This document shows, piece after piece, positions 1-13,771 of a stretch of 64,000 bases of DNA. The position numbers were made by a program, and so were the translations under genes. Position 1 is the first letter of the stretch. Each line of letters opens with the position of its first letter. The stretch comes from Penium margaritaceum (lineage: Eukaryota; Streptophyta; Zygnematophyceae; Desmidiales; Peniaceae), in assembly GCA_023375785.1 (NCBI GenBank), contig SZWC01000853.1, positions 6,380 through 70,379 of the forward strand, written 5' to 3'. The notes beneath the pieces are model-generated. The model was not told the origin of the DNA. It ran no database searches and saw only the letters and a list, made by a program, of their open reading frames with translations.

Positions 1-1400
1 CTGGCACAACTTTGGCACAACTCTGGCACAACTCTGGCACAAGTATAACACAACCCTGGCCCAGCTCTGGCACAACTCTGGCACAACTCTGGCACAACTC
101 TGGCACATCTCTTGCACATCTTTGGCACAACTCTGGCAAAACTCTCGCACGACTTTGACACAACTCTGGCACAACTCTGGCACAACTCTTTCACAACTCT
201 GCCACAACTCTGCCACAACTCTGGCGTAACTTTGGCACAATTCTGGCACAACTCATGGACATCTGTGGCACAACTCGGGCACAACACTAAAACAACTCTG
301 GCACAGCTCTGGCTCAACTCTGGCACGACTTTGGCTCAACTATGAAACCACTCTGGCACAAATCTGGCACAACTCTGGCAAAACTCTTGCACAAATATGG
401 CACAACTCTGCCAAAACTCCAGCACAAATCTGGCACACCTTAGGTACAACTCTGGCACGACTTTGGCACAACTCTGGCACACCTCTGGCACAACTCTGGC
501 ACAACTCTGGAACATCTCTGGCACAACTTTGGCACAACTGTGACACAAATCTTGCACAAGTCTGGCACAATTCTGGCAAAACACTGGCACAACTCTGGCG
601 AAACTCTGGCACAATTCTGGCACACCCCTGGCAAAACTCTGACACAACTCTGGAACAACTTTGGCACAACTATGGCACAACTATGGCACAACTCTGGCAC
701 AACTATGGCACAACCGTGGCACAACTCTGGCACAAATCTGGCACGACTCTGGCTCAACTCTGGCACAATTATGGTACAACTCGGCCATAACTCAGGCACA
801 ACTTTGGCACAACTCTGGCACAACTCTGGCACAACTCTGGCACAGGTCTGCCATGACTCCGGCACAACCCTGGCACAATTCTGGCACAACTTTTGCACAA
901 CTCTGTCACTAACTGGCACAACTCTGGCACAACTCTGGCACAACTCTGGCACAACTTTTACTCAACTCTGACACAACTCTGGCACATCTCTGGCACGACT
1001 TTGGCACAACTCTAGCACGACCCTGGCATACCTCTGGTAGAACTCTGGCACAACTGTGGCACACGTTTAGCACAACTCTGGCACAACTCTGGCACAATTC
1101 TGGCACAACTATTGTACAACTCTGGCACAACTCTGGCACAACACTGGCAAAACTATGGCACAAGTCTGGCACAACTCTGGCACAACTCTTGTACAATTCT
1201 GGCACAACTCTGGCACAAATCTGGCACAACTCTGGCACAACTCTGGCACAACTCTGGCACAACGTTGGAACAACCATGGAAAACCTTTGGCACAACATTG
1301 GCAACTCTGGCACACTTCTGACACAACTCTGGATAAACTCTTGCACAACACTGCCACAACTCTGGCACAAATCAGGCACAACTCTGGCACAACTCTGGCA

Positions 1401-1604
1401 CAACTCTTGCACAACTGTGCCATAACTCTGGCACAACTCTTGCACAACTCTTGCAGAACTTTGGCACAACTCTGGCAAAACGTAGGCACGACTTTGACAC
1501 AACTCTTGCACAACTGTGCCATAACTCTGGCACAACTCTTGCACAACTCTTGCAGAACTTTGGCACAACTCTGGCAAAACGTAGGCACGACTTTGACACA
1601 ACTC
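1401..1604. repeat. Twin duplication, period 99 bp
   Basis: Two adjacent near-identical copies of a nine-monomer segment; marker AAAACGTAGGCACGAC occurs in each. Confidence 0.85.
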
Positions 1605-1681
1605 ATGCATAACTCTGGCACAACTCTGTCACAAGTCTACCACAACTCTGGCACATCTCTGACACAACTCTGGAAAAACTC

Positions 1682-1876
1682 TGGCACAACTATGGTTCAA
1701 CTCTGCCACAACTCTGGCAAAAACCTGGCACAACTCAGGCACAACTCTGGCACGACTTTGGCACAACTGTGGCACAACTCTGGCACAACTATGGTTCAAC
1801 TCTGCCACAACTCTGGCAAAAACCTGGCACAACTCAGGCACAACTCTGGCACGACTTTGGCACAACTGTGGCACAA
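1682..1876. repeat. Twin duplication, period 99 bp
   Basis: The marker TATGGTTCAACTCTGCC starts at 1691 and again at 1790, inside a shared nine-monomer segment. Confidence 0.85.
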
Positions 1877-2267
1877 CTTTGGCACAACTCTGGCACACCT
1901 CTGGCACAACTCTGGCACAACTCTGGAACATCTCTGGCACAACTCTGGCACAACTGTGACACATATTGTGAACAAGTCTGGCACAAGTCTGGAAAAACAC
2001 TGGCACAACTCTGGCAGAACTCTGGCACAATTCTGGTACAACTCTAGTACAACTATCACACAGCTGTGGCACAAGTATGGCACATGTCTGGCATGACTTT
2101 TGCAAAACTCTGGCACAATTCAGGCACAACTCTGGCACACCCCTGGCACAAGTCTGACACAACTCTGGCACAACTCAGGCACAACTATGGCACAACTCTG
2201 GCACAACTCTGGCACAACTATGGCACAACTCTGGCACAACTCTGGCACAAATCTGGCACAACTCTGG

Positions 2268-2597
2268 CTCAACTCTGGCACAATTATGGTACAACTCGGC
2301 CAAAACTCAGGCACAACTCTGGCACAACTCTGGCACAACTCTGGCACAACTCTGGCACAGCTCTGCCATAATTCCGGCACAACCCTGGCACAATTCTGGT
2401 ACAACTCTGGCACAACTCTGGCACAACTCTGGCACTACTCTGGCACAACTCTGGCACAACTCTGGCACAATTATGGTACAACTCGGCCAAAACTCAGGCA
2501 CAACTCTGGCACAACTCTGGCACAACTCTGGCACAACTCTGGCACAGCTCTGCCATAATTCCGGCACAACCCTGGCACAATTCTGGTACAACTCTTG
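2268..2597. repeat. Twin duplication, period 187 bp
   Basis: Seventeen monomers apart, both copies carry TTATGGTACAACTCGGCC (2284 and 2471) and the later variant CCATAATTCCGGCAC. It is the longest twin period seen. Confidence 0.8.
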
Positions 2598-4035
2598 CAC
2601 AACTCTGGCACAACTCTGGCACAACCCTGGCACAACTCTGGCACAACTCTGGAACATCTCTGGGACAACTCTGGCACAACTCTGAAACAACTCTGGCACA
2701 AGTCTGGCAAAACACTAGCACAACTCTGGCACAAGTTTGGCACAACTCTGGCACAACTCTGGTACAAATCTTACACAATTCTGGCAAAACACTGGAAAAC
2801 CTCTGGCACAAGTCTGGCATTAGTCTGGCAAAACATTGGCACAACTCTGGCACAACTGTAGCACAATTCTAGCACAACCCTGGTACAACATTTACACAAC
2901 TCTAGCAGAAGTCTGGCACAACTCTGGCATGACTTTGGCACATCTCTGGCACAATTCTAGCACAACTCTGGCACACCCCTGGCTCAACTCTGACTCAACT
3001 CTGGCACAACTCTGGCACAACTCTGGCACAACTCTCGCAAAACTCTGGCACAACTCTGGCACAACTCTGGCACAACTCTGGCACAACTCTGGCACAACTC
3101 TGGCACAACTCTGGCACAACTCCGGCACAACTCTGGCACAACTCTGGCACAACTTTGGCACAACGCTGGCACAACTCTGAAAAAACTATGGCAGAACTCT
3201 GGCACAACTCTGGCACAACTCTGGCACAATGCTGGCACAACTTTGGAACAACTCTGGAACAACTCTGGAAAAAATCTGGTACAACATTGGCAACTCTGGC
3301 ACAACTCTGACACAACTCTGGATAAACTCTTGCACAATACTGGCTCAACTCAGGCACAACTCAGGCACAACTCTGGCACAACTCTGGCACAACTCTGGCA
3401 CAACTCTGCCATAACTCTGCCACAACTCTCGCACAACTCTTGCACAACTTTGGCAAACCTCTGGCAAAACTCTGGCACGACTTTAACACAATTCTGGCAC
3501 AACTCTGGCACAACTCTGTCACAACTCTGCCACAAATCTGCCACAACTCTGGCGTAACTCTGGCCCAACTCTGGCACAACTCAGGCACAACTCTGGCACG
3601 ACTTTGGCACAACCGTGGCACATCTTTTGCACAACTTTGGCACACCTCTGGCACAACTCTGGCACAACTCTGGAACATCTCTAGCACAACTCTGGAACAA
3701 CTGTGACACAAATCTTGCACAAGTCTCGCACAAGTCTGGAAAAACACTGGCACAATTCTGGCACAACTCTGGCACAATTCTGGCACAACTCTAGCACAAC
3801 TATCACTCAACTCTGGCACAAGTTTGGCACAACTCTGGCATGACTTTTGCACAACTCTGGAACAATTCTGGCACAACTCTGGCACACCCCTGGCACAACT
3901 CTGACACAACTCTGGCACAACGCAGGCACAACTCTGGCACAACTATGGCACAACCTTGGCAAAACTCTGGCACACCTCTTGCACAACTCTGGCTCAACTC
4001 TAGCACAACTCTGGCACAACTCTGGCACAACTCTG

Positions 4036-4215
4036 GCACAACTCTGGCACAACTCTCGCACAACTCGGCCACAACTCAGGCACAACTCTGGCACAACTCT
4101 GGCACAACTCTCGCACAACTCGGCCACAACTCAGGCACAACTCTGGCACAACTCTGGCACAACTCTCGCACAACTCGGCCACAACTCAGGCACAACTCTG
4201 GCACAACTCTGGCAC
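4036..4215. repeat. Triplicated 55-bp unit
   Basis: CGGCCACAACTCAGG occurs three times, 55 bp (five monomers) apart, near 4066, 4121 and 4176. Confidence 0.85.
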
Positions 4216-4536
4216 AACTCTGGCACAACTCTGGCACAACTCTTGCACAACTCTGGCACAACTCTAGCACAATTCTGACACAACGTTGGCACAACTCTGG
4301 CACAACTGAGGCAAAACTCTGGGACGACTTTGGCACAACTGTGGCACAACTGTGGCACAACTCTGGCACACCTCTGGCAAACCTCTGGCACAACTAGGCC
4401 AAATCTCTGGCACAACTCTGGCATAACTTTGACACAATTCTTGCACAAGTCTGGCACAAGTCTGGCACAATTCTGGCACAACTCTGGCAAAACTCTCACA
4501 TAACTCTGGCACACATCTGGCACAACTCTGGCACAA

Positions 4537-4760
4537 CTCTGGCACAACTCTGGCAGAACTATGGCACAACCCTAGCACAACTCTGGCACAACTCTGGCAC
4601 AACTCTCGCACAACTCTGGCACAACGCTGGTACAACTCTGACACAACTCTGGCACAACTCTGGCAGAACTATGGCACAACCCTAGCACAACTCTGGCACA
4701 ACTCTGGCACAACTCTCGCACAACTCTGGCACAACGCTGGTACAACTCTGACACAACTTT
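4537..4760. repeat. Twin duplication, period 110 bp
   Basis: ATGGCACAACCCTAGCAC starts at 4561 and 4671; the whole ten-monomer segment between is repeated. Confidence 0.85.
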
Positions 4761-4865
4761 GGCACAACTCTGGTAAAACTCTGGCACGACTTTGACACAA
4801 ATCTGGCACAAATCTGGCACAAGTCTGGCTCAACACTGGAAGAACTCGCGCACAACTTTGGCACA

Positions 4866-5098
4866 ACTCTGGCACAACTATGGCACGACTCTGGCATACC
4901 TATAGCAGACCTCTGCGACAACTCTGGCACACCTCTGGCACAACTCTGGTACAACTTTGGCACCACTGTGGAACAACTCTGGCACAACTATGGCACGACT
5001 CTGGCATACCTATAGCAGACCTCTGCGACAACTCTGGCACACCTCTGGCACAACTCTGGTACAACTTTGGCACCACTGTGGAACAACTCTGGCACAAC
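4866..5098. repeat. Twin duplication, period 110 bp
   Basis: The unusual marker TATAGCAGACCTCTGCG occurs at 4901 and 5011, with matching flanks on both sides. Confidence 0.87.
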
Positions 5099-5310
5099 TG
5101 TGGCACAACATTGGCACAGCTCTGGAACAACTCTGGCAAAACTCTGGCACAACTCTCGCACATCTGTGGCACAACTCTGGAAAAACTCTGGCACAACTGA
5201 AGCATAACTCTGGCACAACTCTGGCACAAAGCTGGACAAACTCTCGCACAACAGTGCCACAACTCTGGCGGATCTCTGTCACAACCCTGGTACAACTCTG
5301 GCACATCTTT

Positions 5311-5540
5311 GGCACAACTCTGGCATAACTCTGTTAACTCTGGCTCAACTCTGGCACAACTTTGGCACAAATCTTACAAAACTCTGGCACGACTTTGACA
5401 AATCTCTGGAACAACTCTGGCACAACTCTGGCATAACTCTGTTAACTCTGGCTCAACTCTGGCACAACTTTGGCACAAATCTTACAAAACTCTGGCACGA
5501 CTTTGACAAATCTCTGGAACAACTCTGGCACAACTCTGGC
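5311..5540. repeat. Twin duplication, period 108 bp
   Basis: Both copies contain a 9-bp monomer (CTGTTAACT), so the period is 9 x 11 + 9. The odd monomer was present before the duplication. Confidence 0.85.
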
Positions 5541-6125
5541 TCAACTGAGGCAAAACTCTGGCACGACTTTGGCACAAGTATGGCACGACTGTGGCACAAC
5601 TCTGGCACACCTCTGGCATAGCTCTGGCACAACTCTGGCAAATCTCTGGCACAACTCTGGCACAACTTTGACACAACTATGGCACAAGTCTGGCACAAGT
5701 CTGGCAAAACTCTGGCACAACTCTGGCACAACTCTGGCACAATTCTGGCACAACTATGGCACAACTCTCACACAACTCTGGCACAAGTCAGACACTACTC
5801 TGGCATGCCTTTGGCACAACTATGGCACAATTCTGTAAAAACTCTGGCACACCCCTGGCACAACTCTGACACAACTCTGGCACAACTCTGGCACAACTCT
5901 GGCACAACTCTGGCACAACTCTGGAACAACTCTGGCGTAACTCTGGCACAACTCAGGCACAACTCTGGCACAACTCTGGCATAACTCTGGCACAACTCTG
6001 GCACAATTCTGGTACAACATGGCCACAATTCATGCACAACTCTGGCACAACTCTGGCACAACTCTGGCACAACTCTGGCACAACTCTGCCACAACTCCGG
6101 CACAACCCTGGCACAATTCTGGTAC

Positions 6126-6134
6126 GACTCTTGC
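6126..6134. other. Target-site duplication, left copy
   Basis: GACTCTTGC here matches 6550-6558. The T in CTTGC is a variant of the consensus CTGGC shared by both copies, which supports a real duplication rather than chance satellite identity. Eight or nine bases can be counted, depending on where the element is taken to start. Confidence 0.7.
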
Positions 6135-6550
6135 CAGTGTTGATCTTGGCCCCTCGAACATCGGTACATTGATGTCCACCTCGACACATTGATGTAGCCA
6201 GGACTCGCCACATCGATATGGGTTCGGGGGGCGTTGGCCAATATCCAGCCAACATGGTCTGGAAATTATGGGTTGCAAACAATTGAATGTGAGCAAAAAC
6301 ATCACATTGAAACCGTCAGCCATTTAACATTTGTTGTCTTCATGTTCCACGTATTTTGGTGACCCTTTTGGTGTATTTAAATCACTGTGGGTACTCAAAT
6401 TTGGTGGTGGCTTGTAAACGGTAGCAATCTTTTGTGCAGGTAGGTCCCGGTTGCCCTCATAGGCCTACACCACATCGATGCTACATCGATGTACTTCGCG
6501 GTACCGATGTGGTTGTAGGGGCCCTACAACGAACATCGAAGTCAACATGG
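6135..6550. mobile_element. Non-autonomous TIR transposon (CATGTTGA family), copy 1
   Basis: This 416-bp island of unique sequence interrupts the minisatellite. The left end reads CAGTGTTGATC and the right end, reverse-complemented, CCATGTTGACT, giving imperfect terminal inverted repeats. Copies of a CATCGATG-like motif lie just inside both ends, as subterminal repeats do in many hAT elements. An 8-bp ACTCTTGC duplication flanks it. About 75 bp at the left end and 110 bp at the right end resemble copy 2 at 16061-16940, while the middles differ. No transposase is present. The hAT assignment rests on TSD length and architecture and is an inference. Confidence 0.75.
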
Positions 6551-7667
6551 ACTCTTGCACAACTCTGGCAAAAGTCTGGCACATCTCTGGCACAACTCTG
6601 GCACAACTCTGGCACAACTCTTTCACAACTCTAACTCAACTCTGGCACAACTCTGGCACAACTCTGACAGAACACTGGCACAACTCTGGCACGACTTTAG
6701 CTTACCTCTGGCAGAACTCTGGCTCAACTCTGGCACACCTCTGGCACAAGTCTGGCACAACTCTGGCACAACTCTAACACAACTCTGGCACAAATGTGGC
6801 ACCTAGTACAACTCTGGCACAACTCTGGCACAACTCTGACACAACTTTGGCACAACTCTGGCAAACCTCTGGCACGACTTTGACACAACTCTTGCACAAC
6901 TATGGCACAACTCTGGAACAACTCTGGCCCAACTCTAGAAGAACTCTCCCACAACTCTGGCAGAACTCTGGCACATCTCTGGCAGGACACTTGCATACCT
7001 CTGGCAGAACTCTGGCACAACTCTGGCACACCTCTGGCATGACTTTGGCAGAACTCTGGCACAACTCTGGAACAAACCTGGCATAACTCTGGCACAACTT
7101 TGGCACAACTCTGACACAACTCTGGCAACACTCTGGCACAACTCTCGCACAACTTTGGCACAACTGTGGAAAACCTGTGGCACAACTTCGGCACAACTCT
7201 GGCACAACTCTGGCACAAAACTGGATAAACTCTAGCACAACACTGCCACAACTCTGGCACAACTCTGGCACAACTCTGGCACAACTCTGGAACAATGCTG
7301 GCACAAGTTTGGCAGAACTCTGACAAAACTCTGGCATGACTTTGACAAAACTCTGGCACAACTCTGGCACAACAATGGCACAACTCTCGAAGAACTCTCG
7401 CACAACTCTGGCACAACTCTGGTACAACTCTGGCAGAACTCTGGCACACCTATGGCACAACTCTGGCACAGCTCTTGCACAACTCTGGCACAACTCTAAC
7501 ACAACTCTGGCACAACTCTGGCACACCTCTGGCACAACTCTGGCACAGCTCTAGGACAACTATTGCACAACTCTGAAACAACTATGGCACAACTCTGGCA
7601 CAAGTCTGGCACAACTCTGGCACAACTCTGGCACAACTCAGGCACAACTCTGACACAACTCTGGCAC

Positions 7668-7829
7668 AACTCTGGCACAACTCTGGCACAACTTTGCCAC
7701 TTGGGCACAACGCTAACACGACTCTGGCATACCTCTGGCAGAGCTCTGTTACAACTCTGGCACAACTTTGCCACTTGGGCACAACGCTAACACGACTCTG
7801 GCATACCTCTGGCAGAGCTCTGTTACAAC
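7668..7829. repeat. Twin duplication, period 74 bp
   Basis: TTTGCCACTTGGGC occurs at 7692 and 7766. The period is six monomers plus an 8-bp short monomer carried inside both copies. Confidence 0.85.
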
Positions 7830-7872
7830 TCTTGCACACCTCTTGCACAACTCTGGCACAATTCTGGCACAA

Positions 7873-8157
7873 CTCTTGCACAACTCTGGAAGAACTCTCG
7901 CACAACTTCTGCACAAGTCTGGCATAACTCTGGCACAACTTTTGCACATCTCTGGCACACCTCGGGCACAACTCTGGCAAAGCTCTTGCACAACTCTGGC
8001 ACAACTCTGACACAACTCTGGCACAACTCTTGCACAACTCTGGAAGAACTCTCGCACAACTTCTGCACAAGTCTGGCATAACTCTGGCACAACTTTTGCA
8101 CATCTCTGGCACACCTCGGGCACAACTCTGGCAAAGCTCTTGCACAACTCTGGCACA
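7873..8157. repeat. Twin duplication, period 154 bp
   Basis: Fourteen monomers repeated; shared markers GGAAGAACTCTCGCAC and ACACCTCGGGCAC. Confidence 0.87.
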
Positions 8158-8507
8158 CGTCTGAAAAAACTATGGCACAATTCTGGCACAACTCGGGCAC
8201 GAATCTGGCCGACATCTGGCAGAACTCTGGCACAGCTCTGACACACCTCTGGCACAACTCTGGCACAGCTCTGGCACAACTCTGGCACAACTCTGGCACA
8301 ACTCTGGCACAACTCTGGCACAACTCTGGTGCAACTCTGCCACAACTCTGAAACAACTCTAGCAAAACTCTGGCACAACTCTTGCACAACTTAGGCACAT
8401 CTCTGAAAAACCATGGCACAACTTTGGCACATCTCTGGCACAACTCTGGCACAACTCTGGATAAACGCTTGCACAACACTGCCACAAGTCTAGCACAACT
8501 CTGGCAC

Positions 8508-8704
8508 AACTCTGGCATAACTCTGGCACAACTTTAGCACAACTCTCGCATAACTCTGGCACAACGTTGGCACAACTCTGGCACAACGTTGGCACAACTC
8601 TGGCACAACTCTGGCATAACTCTGGCACAACTTTAGCACAACTCTCGCATAACTCTGGCACAACGTTGGCACAACTCTGGCACAACGTTGGCACAACTCT
8701 GGCA
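8508..8704. repeat. Twin duplication, period 99 bp
   Basis: ACTTTAGCACAACTCTCGC and the paired AACGTTGGCAC variants occur in both copies. Confidence 0.85.
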
Positions 8705-8729
8705 AAACTCTGGCACGACTTTGACACAA

Positions 8730-8913
8730 CTCTGGCACAACTTTTGCACAGTTCTGGCACAAGTCTGGCTCAACTCTGTACAAACTCTCGCACAACTTAT
8801 GCAGAACTCTGGCACAACTCTGGCACAACTTTTGCACAGTTCTGGCACAAGTCTGGCTCAACTCTGTACAAACTCTCGCACAACTTATGCAGAACTCTGG
8901 CACAACTCTGGCA
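8730..8913. repeat. Twin duplication, period 88 bp
   Basis: Eight-monomer segment with marker CTCTGTACAAACTC, with copies of the segment starting near 8730 and 8818. Confidence 0.87.
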
Positions 8914-11049
8914 TACCTCTGGCAGAAGTCTGGAACAACTCTGGCACACCTCTGGCACAACTCTGGCACAACTCTGGCACAGCTCTGGCACAACTCTGGC
9001 ACAACTCTGGCACAACCTTTGCACAACTCTGGCACAACTCTGGCAAAACTCTGGCACAAATCCTGCACAACTTTGGCACAACCCTGGGAAAGCTCTGGCA
9101 TAACTTTGGCTCAACTCAGGCACAACTCTGGCGCATAAATCGATAAACTCTCGCACAACACTGCCACAACTCTGGCACAACTCTGGCACAACTCTGGCAA
9201 AACTCTGAAACAACTCTGGCACAACTTTGGCATAACACTGGCACAAATCTGGCACAAATCTGCCACAACTTTGGCACAACTCTGGCAAAACTCTGGCAGG
9301 AATTTGACACAACTCTGGCACAGCTCTGGCACAACTCTGGCACAATTCTAGCACAACTCTGGCACAAGTCTAGCATGACTTTGGCACAACTGTGGCACAA
9401 CTCTGGCACACCTCTGGAAAAACTCTGGCCTAACAGCAGCAAATCTCTGGCACAACTCTGGCACAACTCTGGCACAACTCTGGCACAACTCTGGCACAAC
9501 TCTGGCACAACTCTCACCGAACTCTGGCACAAGTCTGGCACAACTCTGGCATGACTTTGGAATAACTCTGGCACAATTCTGGCACAACTCCTGCCCACCC
9601 CAGGCATAACTCTGACACAACTCTGGCACAACTCAGGCACATCTCTGGCACAACTCTGGCTTAACTCTGGAACAACTATGGCACTTTCGTGGAACAACTC
9701 TGGCACAACTCTGACACAACTCTGGCGTAACTCTGGCACAACACTGGCACAACTCTGGCACAACTCTGGCATAACTCTGGCACATTTCTGGAACAACTCT
9801 TGTACAACTCGGCCACAACTCAGGCACAACTCTGGCACAACTCTGGCACAACTCAGGCACAACTCTGGCACAACTCTGGCACATCTCCGGCACAACCCTG
9901 GCACAATTGTGGCACAACTCTTGCACAACTCTGGCACAACTCTGGCACAACTCTGGCACAACTCTGGCACAACTCTGACACAACTCTAGCACAACTCTGG
10001 CACAACTCTGGCACAAATCTGGCACACCTCTGGCACAACTCTGGCACAACTCTGGCACATCTCTGGGACAACTCTTGACCAACTCTGAAACACCTCTGGC
10101 TTAAGTCTGGCACATGTCTTGGAAAACACTGGCACTACTCTGCCACAACTCTGGCAAAAGTCTGGCACAACTCTGGTACAATTCTCACACAACTCTGGCA
10201 CAAGTCTTGCACAAGTCTGGCACAACTCTGGCATGACTTTGGCACAACTCTGGCACAATTCTGGCTCAACTCTGGCACGACTTTAGCACAAATGTGGCAC
10301 AACTGTGGCACAACTGTGGCACAACTCTGGCACACATCTGGCACAACTCTGGCACAACTCTGGCACATCTCTGGCACAACTTTGGCTCAATTTTGACACA
10401 ACTCTAGCACAATTCTGGCACAAGTCTGGCAAAAATCTGGCACAGCTCTGACACAACTCTGGCACAATTTTGGCACAATTCTTGCACAACTCTCACACAA
10501 CTCTGACAAAAGTTTGGCACAACTCTGTCATGACTTTGGCACAACTCTGGCACAATTCTGACACAGCTCTGGCACACCCCTGGCACAACTCTGAGAGTAC
10601 TCTGGCACAACTCTGGCACAACTCTAACACAACTCTGGCACAACTTTTGCACAACTATGGCACAGCTCTGGTACAACTCTGCCACAAGTCTGGCACAACT
10701 CTGGCACAACTCTGGAACAAAACTGGCACAACTCTGCCACAACTTTGCCACAACTCAGGCAGAACCCTGGCACAACTCCGGCACAAATCTGGCACAACTC
10801 TGGCACAACTCTGGCACAACTCTGGCACAATTCCGGCACAACTCTGGCACAGCTCTTGCACAACTCTGGCACAACTCTGGCACAACTCTGGCACACCTTT
10901 GGCACAACTCTAGCACAGCTCTTGCACAACTCTGGCACAACTCTAACATAACTATGGCACAACTCTGGCACAAGTCTGGTACAACTCTTGCACCGTGGTA
11001 CAACACTGGCACGCTTCTGGCATACCTCTGGCAGAATTCTGGCACAACT

Positions 11050-11318
11050 CTGGCACACCTCTGGCACATCTCTGGCACCACTCTGGCACAACTCTGGCAC
11101 AACTCTGGCACAACTCTGGCACAACTCTGGCACACCTTTGGTACAACTCTGAAAAAACTCTGGCACAACTTTGGCACAACTCTGGCACAACTCTGGCACA
11201 CCTCTGGCACATCTCTGGCACCACTCTGGCACAACTCTGGCACAACTCTGGCACAACTCTGGCACAACTCTGGCACACCTTTGGTACAACTCTGAAAAAA
11301 CTCTGGCACAACTTTGGC
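11050..11318. repeat. Twin duplication, period 143 bp
   Basis: ATCTCTGGCACCACTC and, later, CTTTGGTACAACTCTG occur in both 13-monomer copies. Confidence 0.85.
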
Positions 11319-13555
11319 TTAACTCTGGCACAACTCTGGCACAACTGTGGATAAACTCTCGCACAACACTGCCACAACTCTGGCAAAAGTTTGGCACAAC
11401 TCTGGCACAACTCTAGAATAACTCTCGCACAACTCTGGCACAACTCTGGCACAACTCTTGCACAACTTTGGCACAACTCTGGCACACCTCTGGCACAACT
11501 CTGGCACAGCTCTTTCACAACTCTGGCACAACTCTGAGACAACTATGGCACGAGTCTGGCACAATTCTGGCATGAATCTGGCATACATGTGGCAGAACTC
11601 TGGCAACGCTCTGGCTCACTTCTGGCACAACTCTGGCACAACTCTGTCACAACTCTGGCACAACTCTGGCACAACTGTGGCACAACTCTGGCAAAACTCT
11701 GGTACAACTCTCGCACAACTTTGGCACAACTCTGTAAAAACTCTGGGACAACTCTGGCACAGCTCAGGCACAACTCTGGCACAATCATGGATAAACTCTC
11801 GTAAAACACTGCCAAAAATCTGGCACAACTCTGGCACAACTCTAGCACAACTCTGGCACAACTGTGGCACAACTCTAGCGCAACTCTGACACAACTTTGG
11901 CACAAGTCTGGCAAACTCTTGCACAATTTTGGCACTACTCTGGCACAACTCTGGCACAACTCTGGCACAACTCTGGCACAACTCTGGCTCAACTCTGGAA
12001 GAACTCTCGCACAACTCTGGCACAACTCTGGCACAACTCTGGCACAACTCTGGCACAACTCTGGCATACCTCTGGCAGAACCCTGGCACAATTCTGGCAC
12101 ACCTCTGGCACAATTCTGGAACAACTTTGGCACAACTATGGCATAACTCTGGCACAACTCTGGCACAACATTGGCATAACTCTGGCACAACTCTGGTTAA
12201 ACTCTGGCACAACTCTCGCACAACTTTGGCACAACTCTGGAAAAACTTTGGCACAACTTTGGCACATATCTGGCACAACTCTGGCACAAAACTGGATGAA
12301 CTCTCGCACAACACTGCCACAACTCTGGCACAACTCTGGCACACATCTGGCACAACTCCGGCAAAACTCTGGCACAACTCTGGCATAACTCTAGCACCAC
12401 TCTGGCACAGCTCTGGCACAAAATTTTCACAACTCTGGAAAAACTCTGGCATGACTTTGACACAACTCTGGCACAACTCTGGAAGAACTCTCGCACAACT
12501 CTGGCACAACTCTGGCACAACTCTGGCACAACTCTGGCACAATTCAGGCACAACTCTAACACAACTCTGGCACAACTCTAACACAACTCTGGCACGCCTT
12601 TGGCACAACTCTGGCACAACTCCGGCACAACTCTCGCACACCTCTGGCAGAACTCTGGCACAAAACCAGTACAACTCTGGCACAACTATGGCACAACTTT
12701 GGCACAACTCTGGCACAACTCAGGCACAAATCTGGAACAACTGGGGCACAACTCTGGCACAACTCTGGCACAACTCTGGCACAACTCTGGCTAAACTCTG
12801 GCACAACTCTGGCACAACTCTGGCACAACTCTGGTACAACTCTGGCACAACTCTGGTACAACTCTGGCACAACTCTGGTACAACTCTGGCACAACTCTGG
12901 TACAACTCTGGCACAACTCTGGCACAGCTCTGGCACAACTCTGCCACAACTCTGGCACAACTCTTGCACAACTCTTGCACAACTATTGCACAACTCTTGC
13001 ACAACTCTGGCACAACTCTGGCAGAACACTGGCACAACTGTGACACATCAGTGGCACGACTCTGGCACAACTCTGGCACAACTCTTGCACAACACTGGCA
13101 CAACTCTGGCACAACTCTGGCACAACGTTGGCACAACTCTGGCTCAACTCTGGCACATCTATGGCACAACTCTGCCACAACTCAGGCACAACTCTGGCAG
13201 AACCCTGGCACAACTCTGGCACAACGCTGGCACAACTGTGGCACAACTTGGGCACAACTCTGGCACAACTCTGGCACAACTCTGGCACAATTCTTGCACA
13301 ACTCTGGCACAACTGTGATACAACAGTGGCAAAACTCTGGCACAACTCTGTTACAACTCCGGCACAACTTTGGCACAACTCTGGCACAACTCTGGCACAA
13401 CTCCGGCACAGCTCTTGCACAACTCTGGCACAAATCTGGCACAACTTCGGCACAACTCTGGCACACCTTTGGCACAACTATAGCACAGCTCTTGCACAAC
13501 TCTGGCACAACTCTAACACAACTATGGCACAACTCTGGCACAAGTCTAGCACAAC

Positions 13556-13771
13556 TCTGGCACAGCTCTGGAACAGCTCTGGCACAACTCTGGCACAACT
13601 CTAGCACTTTGGTACAATTCTGGCACGACTCTGGCATACCTCTGGCAGAGCTCTGGCACAACTCTGGCACAGCTCTGGAACAGCTCTGGCACAACTCTGG
13701 CACAACTCTAGCACTTTGGTACAATTCTGGCACGACTCTGGCATACCTCTGGCAGAGCTCTGGCACAACTC
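13556..13771. repeat. Twin duplication, period 107 bp
   Basis: CTAGCACTTTGG occurs at 13601 and 13708. An 8-bp short monomer (CTAGCACT) is part of the copied segment, so the period is 9 x 11 + 8. Confidence 0.85.

Larger units (their letters stand above)
1..6134. repeat. 11-bp minisatellite, block 1
   Basis: Tandem array of CTGGCACAACT with frequent single-base variants such as CTCGCAC, CTTGCAC, GGCATAAC and GGCAAAAC. Every frame on both strands is open for long stretches: the plus strand encodes cycles of [11 protein letters not shown] and the minus strand [11 protein letters not shown]. This explains all reading frames here, so none is a gene. Landmark variants such as GGATAAACTC (near 1332, 3320 and, as GGACAAACTC, 5224) recur about every 1.9-2 kb, showing a supra-repeat. 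No unrelated sequence is seen within the block. Confidence 0.97.
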
